From: an uncultured bacterium
GTDB taxonomy: Bacteria > DRYD01
Assembly (NCBI GenBank): GCA_937139605.1
Contig: CAKZQG010000028.1
Span: 5,328-69,327 of the forward strand
Direction of reading: 5' to 3'
DNA length: 64,000 nucleotides
Shown: positions 27,162-36,800 of the stretch, in pieces
Layout: every line of letters begins with the position of its first letter
How positions within the stretch are numbered: the stretch's first letter is position 1
Made by a program: the position numbers and the translations under genes
Notes under the pieces: model-generated
Databases searched by the model: none
Told to the model about the DNA's origin: nothing
What the model saw: the letters and a program-made list of their open reading frames with translations, nothing else

Positions 27162-28475
27162 TTAGTTTTTGATATAACAGGTAGGATCCTTATAAAGTAA
27201 GGATTTAAATTCATTAAAGCTTCTAAATCTACACCCCCCTCTACAGTTATCAAAGTATTCACATTCTTTACATCTATTATCATATTCATCTATATTATTT
27301 ATTTCTTTAAGGTGAGTATTAAGCCAAATATCCTTAAATGAAGAGTTCTTAAGGTTTCCATAAGAAAATTGTTCTTTATAGTTTATAAACATTCCTGAAG
27401 GAAGGACATCACCATAAGGAGATATATAACAAACAGTTTTGCCACAACCACATCCAAAACCTGTATATAATCCTGTTTTTCCAACTTCTAATGGGACATT
27501 GAAAAATTCTATTTCTATTCTTGTTCTTTCTTTCATTGTATTTATAATATTATCAATTTTTTTAAGGATTTCATTAGATAGAGCTAAATCTTTACTTGCT
27601 CTACCTGTTATAAATATAGGGCTAAAAGAGAGTTTGTCTGCTTGATATTGTTCAGCAAAATTCAAAAATGCTGGTAAATCATTATAGTTTAACTTATTTA
27701 AAACAAAATGAAATCTAATAGTTAACTCTTTATTAATTTCTTTATAGTTTTGTAATAGTTTTAAATTATTTTTAAATTTATCAAAGTAACTTTTACCTTT
27801 TATATTTATGTAATCTCTTGAGCTAACTGCATCAATACTAACTTTAAACTCCTTTATTTTTATATTATTATTAATAATTTCTTCATAATATTTATCAAAA
27901 TTAACTAACGAAGTAGATATAAATATAACTAAATTAAGTTCATTAGCATATTTCAATATTTCAATAAAATTATTTTTATCGAAAGGTTCTCCACCACCAA
28001 AAGAAATATAATACACCCCTAACTCTTTTAATTCTTTTAAAATAGTTTTTATTTTATCTGTAGATAATTCTTGTTTTATAAGGGATTTTTCAATATCACC
28101 AGAATTAGAAAAACAGTGCTTACATTTTAAAGGGCAACTATATGTTAAAGCAAAATAAACTTTTAATGGAGCGCTTAATATTCTATACTCATTTAATAAC
28201 TCTATATTTTCATTTACTAAGAAATCCACATTTAATGTGTAATCCTCTTTGATTATATCTAAATACTGAGCCAATTGTATAAAACTTTTATAATTTAAAT
28301 AATTAAATTTTGTTGAAAAATATCTATAATATATTTCATCAATATCTTTAAAATTAGAGATATTAAATAGAATAGATGTCGCATCCTGATCAAAAGGAAT
28401 GTATTCTTTTCTTTCTGAATCAAATAATAAAGAACCGAAATATTCTAATCTTCCTATAAATCTCTTTTTATTCAT
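27162..28475 (-). CDS. Radical SAM/SPASM protein, peptide-maturase type
   Basis: 437 residues. The radical SAM cluster motif is CPLKCKHCFSNSGD (CxxxCxxC) near residue 117, with the GGEPF SAM-binding motif after it. The C-terminal SPASM region holds cysteines for auxiliary clusters: CGCGKTVCYISPYGDVLPSG and CKECEYFDNCRGGCRFRS, ending DPTC. The N-terminal 90 residues (GSLLFDSERKEYIPFDQDAT) resemble a PqqD/RRE-like peptide-recognition domain. The family includes PqqE, heme-modifying NirJ/AhbC/D and RiPP maturases; the exact reaction cannot be assigned, and no precursor peptide is obvious nearby. Confidence 0.88.
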   Translation of the reverse strand: MNKKRFIGRLEYFGSLLFDSERKEYIPFDQDATSILFNISNFKDIDEIYYRYFSTKFNYLNYKSFIQLAQYLDIIKEDYTLNVDFLVNENIELLNEYRILSAPLKVYFALTYSCPLKCKHCFSNSGDIEKSLIKQELSTDKIKTILKELKELGVYYISFGGGEPFDKNNFIEILKYANELNLVIFISTSLVNFDKYYEEIINNNIKIKEFKVSIDAVSSRDYINIKGKSYFDKFKNNLKLLQNYKEINKELTIRFHFVLNKLNYNDLPAFLNFAEQYQADKLSFSPIFITGRASKDLALSNEILKKIDNIINTMKERTRIEIEFFNVPLEVGKTGLYTGFGCGCGKTVCYISPYGDVLPSGMFINYKEQFSYGNLKNSSFKDIWLNTHLKEINNIDEYDNRCKECEYFDNCRGGCRFRSFNEFKSLLYKDPTCYIKN

Positions 28476-28697
28476 AACATAATCGCTTTTATATATTAAT
28501 TTTTCTTTTTTAGTTAAATAAAACCTTTTTAAATCCTTATATAAAATTTAAAAAATAACAAATTAAAAACAAAAGTATTTAAAATAAAATTTAAAAATAA
28601 AATTAGGATAGGAAAGGATAAAAAATAAAAATAAAAAATTCTATTAAAAATAAATCTATTAATAATAAATCTTCATGATAATTAAAATAATAAATTC

Positions 28698-29414
28698 ATG
28701 ATAATTGAAAAAATAAATAAAAATATAATTAATTTATTTGAAATAGAAAACAAGAAATATTTAGATATTTTTTTAGAAAATTACCTAGAATTTAATAATT
28801 TAAAAGAAATTGATAATAAAATTGACAATAAAAATGATAAAATTACTTACATTTATAATACATTAGTATTAGATAGTATAGTACAATTTTATATAATAAT
28901 AAAAACAATAGAAGCTAATATAAAACAAGAGAATAATATAATTAATGATAAAAGTAGGGATATAAATTTAGTAGATATTGGGACTGGTTTTGGGATCCCT
29001 GGAATTATATTAGCTATACTTTATAAAACCTATAAATCAAAAAAACAAAATTCATTTAATTTAAATTTTTATTTAATAGAAAGTAATAAAAGGAAATGTG
29101 AGTTTCTTAATAAATTAAAATCAGAATTAGATTTAGAAATAAATATTGTAAATATGGATTGTAAAGAGTATATAAGAAAAATTAATAAAAAATTTGAGTT
29201 AGTTATATCAAGAGCAGTTTTTAAAATGCCAACTATTATTGATATATACAAAAAATACAGTAATTTATTTGCTTTTTGGTTATATTCTCAAAATTACCAA
29301 GAATTATTAGAAAAATATAAAACTAAAATAGAATTATATTTTAATATTTTCAAGATTTATGAATATGAAATAAATAATAATATTTATTATACTGTTGTTT
29401 TTTTAAGGAAATAG
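28698..29414 (+). CDS. rsmG: 16S rRNA (guanine-N7) methyltransferase RsmG
   Basis: 238 residues. Methylates G527 of 16S rRNA. The SAM-binding loop DIGTGFGIPGIILAI, the acidic LIESNKRKCEFLNKL and VISRAVFKMPTII match RsmG/GidB. An extra stretch of charged residues (about 35-50 and 75-90) makes it a little longer than usual. The start ATG 28698 has no ribosome-binding site; the sequence TTCATGATAATT occurs twice just upstream (about 28673 and 28695). It is not next to gidA or parAB, its usual neighbours near oriC. Confidence 0.88.
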   Translation: MIIEKINKNIINLFEIENKKYLDIFLENYLEFNNLKEIDNKIDNKNDKITYIYNTLVLDSIVQFYIIIKTIEANIKQENNIINDKSRDINLVDIGTGFGIPGIILAILYKTYKSKKQNSFNLNFYLIESNKRKCEFLNKLKSELDLEINIVNMDCKEYIRKINKKFELVISRAVFKMPTIIDIYKKYSNLFAFWLYSQNYQELLEKYKTKIELYFNIFKIYEYEINNNIYYTVVFLRK

Positions 29415-29541
29415 TGTTTTTGAGAAAGTAATAATTTTAAGAAATTAGTATCTTTAAGAAGGTAATTTTGTGATTTTTAAAGAAAACAGATTTTTAAAGA
29501 GAGTAGATTTTTATCAACTAAGGGAAATATAAAAAACAAAA

Positions 29542-29660
29542 GGGTGGCACCGACCTACTCTCCCACAGGGTCGCCCCATTAGTACCATCGGCGCTGGTGG
29601 GCTTAACTTCCGGGTTCGGAATGGAAACCGGGTGTTTCCCCACCGCTATTGGCACCACCC
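29542..29660 (-). rRNA. rrf: 5S ribosomal RNA
   Basis: 119 nt on the minus strand, GC-rich against AT-rich flanks. The ends pair (GGGTGGTGCC with GGTGCCACCC), and the conserved internal segments CATTCCGAACCCGGAAGTTA, CCGATGGTACTA and GGGAGAGTAGGTC are present. A T-rich run follows the 3' end and can complete termination with the closing helix. No 16S, 23S or tRNA gene lies within reach on either side, so the 5S gene is unlinked. Confidence 0.97.
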
Positions 29661-29996
29661 ATTTATATATTTCTATATATTCCTTCTCTTCCCTCTTTTT
29701 TTATACTTTATAAAAAAATATCATCTTTCTTTTTTATTTTTTTATTGACTTTTGTCAATTTTTTTAACTTTTTATTTCATTTTACCTTCTCTTTATTTTT
29801 CTGTAAATTAGCATAAAAAATTTCATAAAAATAAAATAAATAAAATAATTAATAATTAATTTTTATTTGCTTTGATGAGTAATTAAATTCTGTATATTTT
29901 ATAAATTTTATAATCATAAATTTTATAATTAGTTTATTTATTTATCTTAATCTTATTTTTATAAGTAGTTTCTATTAATAAAATACTTTTAAATTT
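29661..29996. other. AT-rich non-coding stretch upstream of the 5S gene
   Basis: 336 bp without a credible gene. It holds the palindrome ATTGACTTTTGTCAAT at 29744-29759, which contains TTGACA reading towards the 5S gene, but no well-spaced -10 box follows. It must contain the 5S promoter, which I cannot place with confidence. The rest is T- and A-runs. Confidence 0.5.
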
Positions 29997-31460
29997 TTAT
30001 AATTTATAAAAGATTAATTTTTCTTTATCTTGAATTATTTTTTTTTTATTTGTATTTAAACCACTTAAACTATCTTCATTATTTAATTTATTATTATTCG
30101 TTACATTATTATTCATTACATTGTTATTCATTACATTTGGAGCAGGACTTAAACACCCTACAAACTTACTAACTGTTACTTCTGTTAATGTTGGAATACT
30201 GCCTTCTGCTATTGTTGCATTAGACAATGTTGGTATCGTTGTATTTAATGTATATGTATAATTATTCGCTGTTATCCCCGGATTAGATACATTAAATACA
30301 CAATTTGTACCTAAACTAAAATCACTTGGCATCTTTAATCCATATCCAACTACTCCAACATTAATATACTTACTAACAAAGAAACACCACTTATTGTTGG
30401 AAACATTGTAGGTAAAACCACTTGAGGATTCCCACCACCTTTTCACTCAATTTTATCTGATTCATTATACTTAAATCATCCTTATTTATTTTTAAAAATA
30501 TTAAATTATTTGGTGTTTCATTCGTTGTTATCCCTATTCCTATATTTCCATCACTTAAAGTTGTCCCTGAATTAAAACCTCCTAAACTACTCCAATTATA
30601 TACCTTTGAAACACTTACACTTAAACTACTTAAATTACTTATATCTATCTTCGATATCACTAAATTACCACTATTTTTATCTATTAAATATAAGTAATTA
30701 TCATCCATTATTGGAACTTGCCTTTGAGAATTACTGGTATTAACATTAACTGCTTGACTTAAATCCTTCTTTATTATTACTACACCATAAGGACCATTAT
30801 AACTATAAGTAGCTATATAATTACTATTTTGAGATATATTTACAAAATTATAGTTTATTTGTTTAGAATCTACTATACTTAAATTACTTAAATTTAACTT
30901 TATTATATATCCATTAGCAATTACTCTATATAAATTTGTATTATCCGTTATTAAGCAAATAAAATCACTATTAGAATATCTTTTAAGAATATTTAAATTT
31001 CCTGTATTTTTATCTATTTCTCCTATTATTCCATCATAATTTACACCACTAATATACCATCCACCAACATATAGCTTTGTATTATCATTTGGATTAAAAA
31101 AAGAATCAGTTAATCTAATGTCGCTTGCTCCTAAAGCAGTATAATATTTCGCATAATTTAAAGTTAAATCAGGATTTATCTTTATTATTGCATACTTCGT
31201 TGTTCCATCGTATTGATAACCAGTTATATAGTAATTATTTCCATCTAATAATGCTCCATTATACCAATCATTTCCACTTGAAGTATCAATATGAACAGCT
31301 CCGTTAGTTAATGTTATTTCTCCTCCTGATCCTCCCCCTATTGAACCACTACCTAATAGGTTTGTAAATTTATTATCACATGAACCACAGCTTGTTAAAA
31401 ACAACACTATAGCTGATAATATAATACCTACAAATATAAGTAATATTTTACTTTTCTCAT
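29997..31460 (-). pseudogene. Gly-tethered lipoprotein gene with frame breaks
   Basis: The natural start is ATG 31460, behind AAAGGAGG. It reads out of frame after a few codons; adding one A in the AAAA at 31452-31455 gives a perfect lipoprotein signal (SKILLIFVGIILSAIVLFLT then SCG). The body is a secreted repeat protein (NNYYITGYQYDGTTKYAIIK, KTGNLNILKRYSNSDFICLI). The frame breaks again near 30425-30440, where the readable protein continues in another frame (VGVVGYGLKMPSDFSLGTN) to 29997; one or two single-base losses would explain this. Its mature N-terminus CGSCDNKFTNLLGSGSIGGG is paralogous to the lipoprotein at 33.3-33.9 kb. Function unknown. Confidence 0.7.
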
Positions 31461-31511
31461 TTTTTTTACCTCCTTTTTTATTTATTATACTTTATTTTAT
31501 TATTTAATATT

Positions 31512-31550
31512 CTTATTAATAATATTATTCAAAAAAAAATCCTCTTTTTT
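31512..31550 (-). promoter_or_regulatory. Poly-T leader element, copy 1
   Basis: On the minus strand: AAAAAAGAGGA, a run of nine T, then GAATAATATTATTAATAAG, upstream of the lipoprotein gene starting at 31460. An almost identical element with 21 T stands before the paralogous lipoprotein. The AATAATATTATTAAT part offers a -10 box (TAATAT), putting the T-run in the promoter spacer. The A/T arms around GAGGA could also make a weak hairpin. Confidence 0.55.
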
Positions 31551-31561
31551 ATATAATAAAA

Positions 31562-33082
31562 CTATTTTATTTTTTCATACTCAAAATTAATAACATTCTT
31601 TTTTACTTTATCAAACTCTATCCCTATTATGTATATTTTTTCATAATTTAAATATTTCTTATGATACTCTTTTTCTTTAATTTGTTTTAATGCTTTCCCT
31701 TTTTCTTTTTGATTCTCTACTACCTTAAACTCCATTATATACACTACTTTTTTATCTACTACTACTGTTAAATCTATCCTCCCTTTTGATGTATTATCCT
31801 CTATTATTACATTATATCCTGTAGAATATATCAATCCATATATTGCTGCAGAATATACATACTCATTTTTTAATACTTCATAACTTATTGTATTTATAAA
31901 CACTTCTACTTGCTTTCTTATTTCCTCTAAATTCTCTTTTATTAATGCTAATTCTAATGGTTTTGTTATATATTGCTTATAATCTCTTGTTATATAAAAC
32001 AATAACTCATTGTTAAATGCTTCTCTTACTTCTCTATTTGGATAATCTAATGTATATACTTCCCTTGCACCTATTTTTTCTATCTCTTTTATTGTTAAGT
32101 ACCCTGTTTGAAACATTAATGCTTCTATACTTATATATTCTATGTCAAACTTCTCTAATATCTCTTCTGTATAATATCTCTTATACAAATAAGGTAAATC
32201 AAAGTTCTTTTGTTTTATTATTTTAAATAAAAACTCGGTCCTTCCTGTTTCATACCAATAATTCCTTATCTCCTTTTTATCTAAATATAACAACACATCA
32301 AATGGATTATACACTTTACTACCTAAAAAGTTATATCCGTTATACCACTCTTTTACCTCTTCTAAATTTACATCTTTTAAATACTCTTTAAAATAATATT
32401 CTAATTCGTCTTGGGTATATCCACATATATTTCCATACTTTTTATCTAATGATATATCCTTTAACTGATTTAACCCACTAAAAAGTGATACTTTTGCAAA
32501 TTTTGAAACCCCTGTTACTAATACAAATCTTATATATCTGTCTAATGCTTTCAATACTGAATAAAATGCTTTTAACATCTCTCTTATCTCATATACTTCT
32601 TCCTTATCTATTAAATCTAATATCGGTTTATCATATTCATCTACTAATATCACTACCTGCTTTTTAGTTTTTTCACTTATATGCTCTATTAATAATTTCC
32701 AATTTATATATACACTTAAATTCTCTTTTATTTCATAATCATATTTCTCTGAATACCTTAATATTACTGAATATATCTGTTCTTCTAATAAGTGTTTATT
32801 TAACGTCTGGATTTCCCCGAAATCTACCCTAATTACCGGATATTTTTCATTCCAATCCCATTTATCTTCTATATACAGTCCTTTAAATAATTCTCTTTGA
32901 CCTTCATATAGATACTCAATAGTAGATAAAAGTAGTGATTTTCCAAAGCGTCTTGGCCTACTTAAAAACACATACTTTGAATTACTTAACAACTCATATA
33001 TGTACTTTGTTTTATCAACATATACATAATTTCCCGTTATTATATTCTTAAAATCACTTATCCCTATTGGTAATTTTTTCAT
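31562..33082 (-). CDS. AAA-ATPase with C-terminal PD-(D/E)XK nuclease domain (PF09820/PF08011)
   Basis: 506 residues from ATG 33082, behind AAGGGG; a GTG three codons upstream is too close to that site. The N-terminal ATPase part has KLPIGISDFKNIITGNYVYV, the P-loop SRPRRFGKSLLLSTIEYLYE and Walker B VVILVDEYDKPILDLI. The C-terminal nuclease-like domain has GRIDLTVVVDKKVVYIMEFK, with the Asp and ExK of PD-(D/E)XK. Proteins of this group are multi-copy in many anaerobes; a role in DNA processing or defence is suspected but unproven. A second copy is cut by the right edge of the window. Confidence 0.9.
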   Translation of the reverse strand: MKKLPIGISDFKNIITGNYVYVDKTKYIYELLSNSKYVFLSRPRRFGKSLLLSTIEYLYEGQRELFKGLYIEDKWDWNEKYPVIRVDFGEIQTLNKHLLEEQIYSVILRYSEKYDYEIKENLSVYINWKLLIEHISEKTKKQVVILVDEYDKPILDLIDKEEVYEIREMLKAFYSVLKALDRYIRFVLVTGVSKFAKVSLFSGLNQLKDISLDKKYGNICGYTQDELEYYFKEYLKDVNLEEVKEWYNGYNFLGSKVYNPFDVLLYLDKKEIRNYWYETGRTEFLFKIIKQKNFDLPYLYKRYYTEEILEKFDIEYISIEALMFQTGYLTIKEIEKIGAREVYTLDYPNREVREAFNNELLFYITRDYKQYITKPLELALIKENLEEIRKQVEVFINTISYEVLKNEYVYSAAIYGLIYSTGYNVIIEDNTSKGRIDLTVVVDKKVVYIMEFKVVENQKEKGKALKQIKEKEYHKKYLNYEKIYIIGIEFDKVKKNVINFEYEKIK

Positions 33083-33290
33083 AAAAAGCACCCCTTTTTA
33101 AATAAACATTGTCTAATTAATATTTAAATTAATTTTAAATATAATCCTGTTATTTTTTAAGAATTTATTCAATATGAAAATCTAATTCTAAAAAAATTCA
33201 TTCAAAATAAAAAATTAATCTTAAACAAAGAAAGAAATTCTAAATAAAAAAATAACTCTAAAAATTTTTAGTTTAAATGGATAAATAAAA

Positions 33291-33311
33291 AAGGGAGCAA
33301 AAAGCCCCCTT
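33291..33311 (-). terminator. Intrinsic terminator of the lipoprotein gene
   Basis: On the minus strand an 8-bp stem AAGGGGGC / GCTCCCTT (one G-U pair) closes a TTTTT loop and is followed by a T-run. It lies about 32 bp downstream of the lipoprotein stop at 33343. Confidence 0.85.
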
Positions 33312-33342
33312 ATTTTTTACTTTATTTTCAATTTCTCTAACC

Positions 33343-33924
33343 CTACTCTATCTGTATTACATATATATCATCATTACTACCATTCCAGCTATAACCGGTG
33401 ACATAAACTTTACCATTGCTATCTACATATATGGAATTTCCAGAATCCCAACCATTCCCGCCAGCGATGTTATTAACAACTACCATCCCATTAGTTCCAA
33501 ATGTATTATCCATACTCCCATCACTGTTTAGCCTTATTACATACATATCATCATTACTACCATTCCAGCTATACCCGGTGACATAAACTTTACCACTGCT
33601 ATCTACATACAAAGATATTCCTGAATCACTACCATTCCCGCCAGCGATGTTATTAAAGACAGCGGCGGCATCGTTATCCCCATCGTTGTCTATATCCCTA
33701 CTTAATGGAGCTCCAAAAGTATTTGACACTTTTCCTGTAATGTTACCACCACTACCTCCGCCTCCTCCTCCGCTACCACCACTACCTCCACCTATTGAAG
33801 AACTTCCTAATAAATTACTAAACTTATTATCACAAGAAGTATTACACGATATCATGCTTATTATTATTGAAAATAATATAAAAACTAATACTGTTATATT
33901 TAGTTTTGATATTATTTTTAACAT
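33343..33924 (-). CDS. Gly-tethered surface lipoprotein with SBBP/delta-60-type repeats
   Basis: 193 residues. Signal peptide with lipobox ISMISC (Cys near residue 27), then CNTSCDNKFSNLLGSSSIGG and a Gly/Ser-rich tether. Two copies follow of a 60-residue beta unit (YVDSSGKVYVTGYSWNGSND, ending DDMYVIRLNSDG), as in SBBP and delta-60 beta-propeller repeats. Two units are too few for a closed propeller, so the gene may be a truncated or newly shrinking member. The ATG follows GGAGGTGA. The N-terminal half is paralogous to the lipoprotein at 30.0-31.5 kb. A role at the outer surface is inferred. Confidence 0.8.
   Translation of the reverse strand: MLKIISKLNITVLVFILFSIIISMISCNTSCDNKFSNLLGSSSIGGGSGGSGGGGGGSGGNITGKVSNTFGAPLSRDIDNDGDNDAAAVFNNIAGGNGSDSGISLYVDSSGKVYVTGYSWNGSNDDMYVIRLNSDGSMDNTFGTNGMVVVNNIAGGNGWDSGNSIYVDSNGKVYVTGYSWNGSNDDIYVIQIE
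33359..33615 (-). repeat. 180-bp direct repeat inside the lipoprotein gene
   Basis: The segments starting near 33361 and 33541 are nearly identical for about 70 bp (shared ATCATCATTACTACCATTCC and GGTGACATAAACTTTACCA on the + strand) and are offset by 180 bp, one 60-residue protein unit. Recombination between them would add or remove one unit in frame. Confidence 0.85.
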
Positions 33925-34482
33925 TCATTTTCACCTCCTTAACTTATTAATAATATTATTCAAAAAAAAAAAAAAAAAAAAATCCTCTTTTTTTTATTAT
34001 TAAAAATTTTTTATTTTATTGGGAAAAATCAATATAAAATAATTTAAAAATGAACAATTTTATTAATATATTTTTTTTGTTTTTGACTTATTTTTTGGCA
34101 TTTGAGTTGATTCTTTCTTTTATGGTTTTTCTTTTTCTGTTAGATTTAGTTGCTTTTGTCCGGGGATTAATTTCTTTCCTTGGAGTTATTCCTTAACATT
34201 AGAGTTATATTATTTTCTTATTGAAAAAATAAATATACTTTAAAATTATACTTTAAAAAATGTATCAATATATAGATTATTATTTAAGGAGCATATTTTA
34301 TGAAAGTCCTGATTTTGAATTAGTTTTTTAGCATAGGTTATTTCTTCAAGAATAATTTATTCTTTTTTTTGAGTTATTTTTTTATTTTGCATATTTTGAG
34401 TTTGTTTTTTTTCTTTTTGAATTATCTTTTTTATCAAATTTAATTTATTGTTTTTTGTTTTATTAAAAAGCGTGTATAAAAA
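33925..34482. other. Intergenic region with poly-A/T tract and no gene
   Basis: 558 bp. The left part is the leader element of the lipoprotein gene. The rest (34000-34480) is T-rich and has no sustained reading frame. One ATG at 34300 has an ideal AAGGAG site but a stop after seven codons (MKVLILN), so at most a remnant or leader peptide. Confidence 0.55.
33943..33995 (-). promoter_or_regulatory. Poly-T leader element, copy 2 (T21)
   Basis: The same element as before the other lipoprotein: AGAGGA, a run of 21 T (33962-33982 as A on the + strand), then GAATAATATTATTAATAAG, directly followed by AAGGAGGTG and the start codon. The tract length differs from copy 1 (9), as expected of a slippage-prone tract. 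It could change the -35 to -10 spacing and switch expression. Confidence 0.6.
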
Positions 34483-36066
34483 TTATTTTTTAACTGCGAT
34501 AGCGGAAGGGGTAGCGTATAAAGCGGGAACACTCTCTGCTACCATACTATTTTTATTTAAATCAACTACACAAACTGTCTTACTACCTTTACATGAAACA
34601 TATAACTTACTTCCTTGTGGATCAATCCCCATATACGTAGGCCCATCCTTAACTTGAATATTAACTAGTATTTTACTTGCTAATACATCAATAACACTTA
34701 TATAATTAGACCCTTCGTTAGATACATATACATACCTTAACGAAGGATGAATTAAAATTTTACAAGGCTTATACCCAGTTTTAAATCTACCTACTTCTAC
34801 ATTATTTTTAGCATCAATTAAAGAAACAGTATTATCATTGTAATTTGCTACATATATTCTTCTTCCATCAGGGGTAGCGACTCCTAAAGGCATTGCACCT
34901 ACTTTTATATAGCTTTCTACTTCTAGAGTCCTTGCATTTAGAATTAAAAGGTATCCTGTATTAGAATCTCCGAAAGTAGCAAATAACTTAGATTGATCAT
35001 AAGATAATGCTAACCCTTGTGGCTGAAGCATTCCTGTAGAAGAAAAAGCAATTTTAGATAACTTAGGATTTTTAGTTAAAATTATAGCATTAACTGGGAA
35101 GTCTTTATTAGCGTCTAACATAATGATTTTAGGTTCAGGTCCCATTAAAGATACATAAACAAAATTATCACCAACAACAATATCAGATGGTAAGTTCCCA
35201 GTAGATAATGAAAATTTATTCATAACTTTATTATTATTAGGAGAAATTACATAAAAATTAGCGCTAAAATCTAGTGCATATAATTTAGAATAATTTTTAT
35301 TAAAAGATAATAAATGAACCCGAGAACCAATATTAACATTTGCTTTTATTTTACCATCTGTTTGAGTACTCATAATAGCTAAACCGTTAATAGCGTTTCC
35401 CATAAATACCCCATCTTGTCCATACATTGTAAAATATTTTCTATCAGCATATTCTAAGGGGTTAGCACCATATTGAATAGCAGCTAAATCTTGCATATCT
35501 TCAGGGCCAGCACTTGATGGGATTCCCCCAGGAGTATCATAATCCGAAGGAACTGCTATATATACTTTATCATAATTCGGATCATAATTTAAGCCAACAG
35601 TAGTTGAATCTAAATCTCTTCTTTTTTCAGGATTTAAAACTACATTTACTATCTTTATATCGCCAGGATTAATATCTATTTCTAAGATTTGGGTTCTAAA
35701 TTGAGGTTTAGAAATAGTTAATTTATATTTTCCAGGAACTAAATTAATAAAAGCAAAAGAGGCAGAAGAGTTGGTAAGAGTTTGTTGAGGTAATCCAGGA
35801 GTAGGAGGAATTGGTTCTAAATAAACACTAACCCCTAACCCAGGCGCTGTCCCACTACCAATACCTGGAGAAACAGAATAATCTAACATAATAGTTCCCC
35901 TTATCTCCCCTAAAGCATTCGCTAAAATACCTATATAGATATTAAAAATAAAAACTATAAAAAATAAGGAAGCAAAAGATAAATAAAACTTATAAAATTT
36001 AAAGCAAAATTTAAAGAAGAAATTAGATAGATTTTTAAATGAGATTTGATTTTTTGTAATTTTCAT
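34483..36066 (-). CDS. Exported YVTN-type beta-propeller protein with a carboxypeptidase-regulatory-like domain
   Basis: 527 residues. An N-terminal signal or anchor (about 28-52) is followed by a beta-sandwich of the carboxypeptidase-regulatory type (residues about 53-150: NLVPGKYKLTISKPQFRTQI), then beta-propeller blades of the YVTN family (RRIYVANYNDNTVSLIDAKN; LRYVYVSNEGSNYISVIDVL; SKLYVSCKGSKTVCVVDLNK). Such proteins are usually on the surface or in the periplasm and bind other proteins or glycans. It is monocistronic as far as visible. No catalytic motif is seen. Confidence 0.85.
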   Translation of the reverse strand: MKITKNQISFKNLSNFFFKFCFKFYKFYLSFASLFFIVFIFNIYIGILANALGEIRGTIMLDYSVSPGIGSGTAPGLGVSVYLEPIPPTPGLPQQTLTNSSASFAFINLVPGKYKLTISKPQFRTQILEIDINPGDIKIVNVVLNPEKRRDLDSTTVGLNYDPNYDKVYIAVPSDYDTPGGIPSSAGPEDMQDLAAIQYGANPLEYADRKYFTMYGQDGVFMGNAINGLAIMSTQTDGKIKANVNIGSRVHLLSFNKNYSKLYALDFSANFYVISPNNNKVMNKFSLSTGNLPSDIVVGDNFVYVSLMGPEPKIIMLDANKDFPVNAIILTKNPKLSKIAFSSTGMLQPQGLALSYDQSKLFATFGDSNTGYLLILNARTLEVESYIKVGAMPLGVATPDGRRIYVANYNDNTVSLIDAKNNVEVGRFKTGYKPCKILIHPSLRYVYVSNEGSNYISVIDVLASKILVNIQVKDGPTYMGIDPQGSKLYVSCKGSKTVCVVDLNKNSMVAESVPALYATPSAIAVKK

Positions 36067-36212
36067 TTTAATTCACCTCGTTTTAAGCTTCCCTATTTAT
36101 ATATTATACATAAAATATAAAAAAACCTTAAAAATATAAAAAAATATAATCATTTAATAAAAAAATAATGATTTATGAAGGTAATCATAAAATATAATAA
36201 AAATAAAATAAT

Positions 36213-36785
36213 ATGGAAGGAATAATTGATTTTTTGAATTCTAAGGTAGTAGTTATAAGAGAGTATGTAAGGTATTATGAAGTAGATAAAATGGAGGTAG
36301 TTCATCATTCCAATTATTATAGATATTACGAATTAGCAAGATGCTTTTATTTTTCTAAAAACATACTACCATACAGTGTTTTAGAAAATGATTATAAAAT
36401 CTACAGTCCGTTATTAGAAAGTAGCTCAAAATATATAAAAAAATTAGAATTTGAAGATATTTTTTATATATCCTGCTTTATAGATGAAATTGATTTAAAT
36501 AAAATATACTTTAGATATTTTACTATAAAAGATATAGATATAAAAGAATTAAATGATTTCTTTAGCTTTATAGGAAATAATAAAAGTTTATTAGCAAAAA
36601 ATCCTTGGTACTACAATTACCTAAAAGTTAATTATAAAACTTTAATATTACAAAACATAATATCAGAAGGTATAACAGTACATACATTTGTAAATAAAGA
36701 TTTTAAACCAATAAATTTGAAAAGCATATATATAAAAGAAAAAGAAAATAATATTTATCAGTTACTATTAAATTTGAAAATTTAG
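36213..36785 (+). CDS. Hotdog-fold acyl-CoA thioesterase (YbgC/4HBT-like)
   Basis: 190 residues. The 4HBT signature is RYYEVDKMEVVHHSNYYRYY followed by ELAR, with the catalytic Asp in the YxEVDxMxVVHHxxY motif. It is longer than the typical 130-150 residues because of an insert near residues 110-150. It starts 15 bp before the LptD-like gene ends of the same strand begin (36801), so they are likely co-transcribed. Physiological substrate unknown. Confidence 0.78.
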   Translation: MEGIIDFLNSKVVVIREYVRYYEVDKMEVVHHSNYYRYYELARCFYFSKNILPYSVLENDYKIYSPLLESSSKYIKKLEFEDIFYISCFIDEIDLNKIYFRYFTIKDIDIKELNDFFSFIGNNKSLLAKNPWYYNYLKVNYKTLILQNIISEGITVHTFVNKDFKPINLKSIYIKEKENNIYQLLLNLKI

Positions 36786-36800
36786 ATAAAATAAAAATAC

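Noticed and set aside
29744-29759. Palindrome ATTGACTTTTGTCAAT as the 5S promoter or operator
   Set aside because: It contains a -35-like box but no -10 box at a workable distance, so it is noted and not called.
34300-34323. Short frame MKVLILN with a strong AAGGAG site
   Set aside because: Stops after seven codons and has no conserved continuation; at most a remnant.
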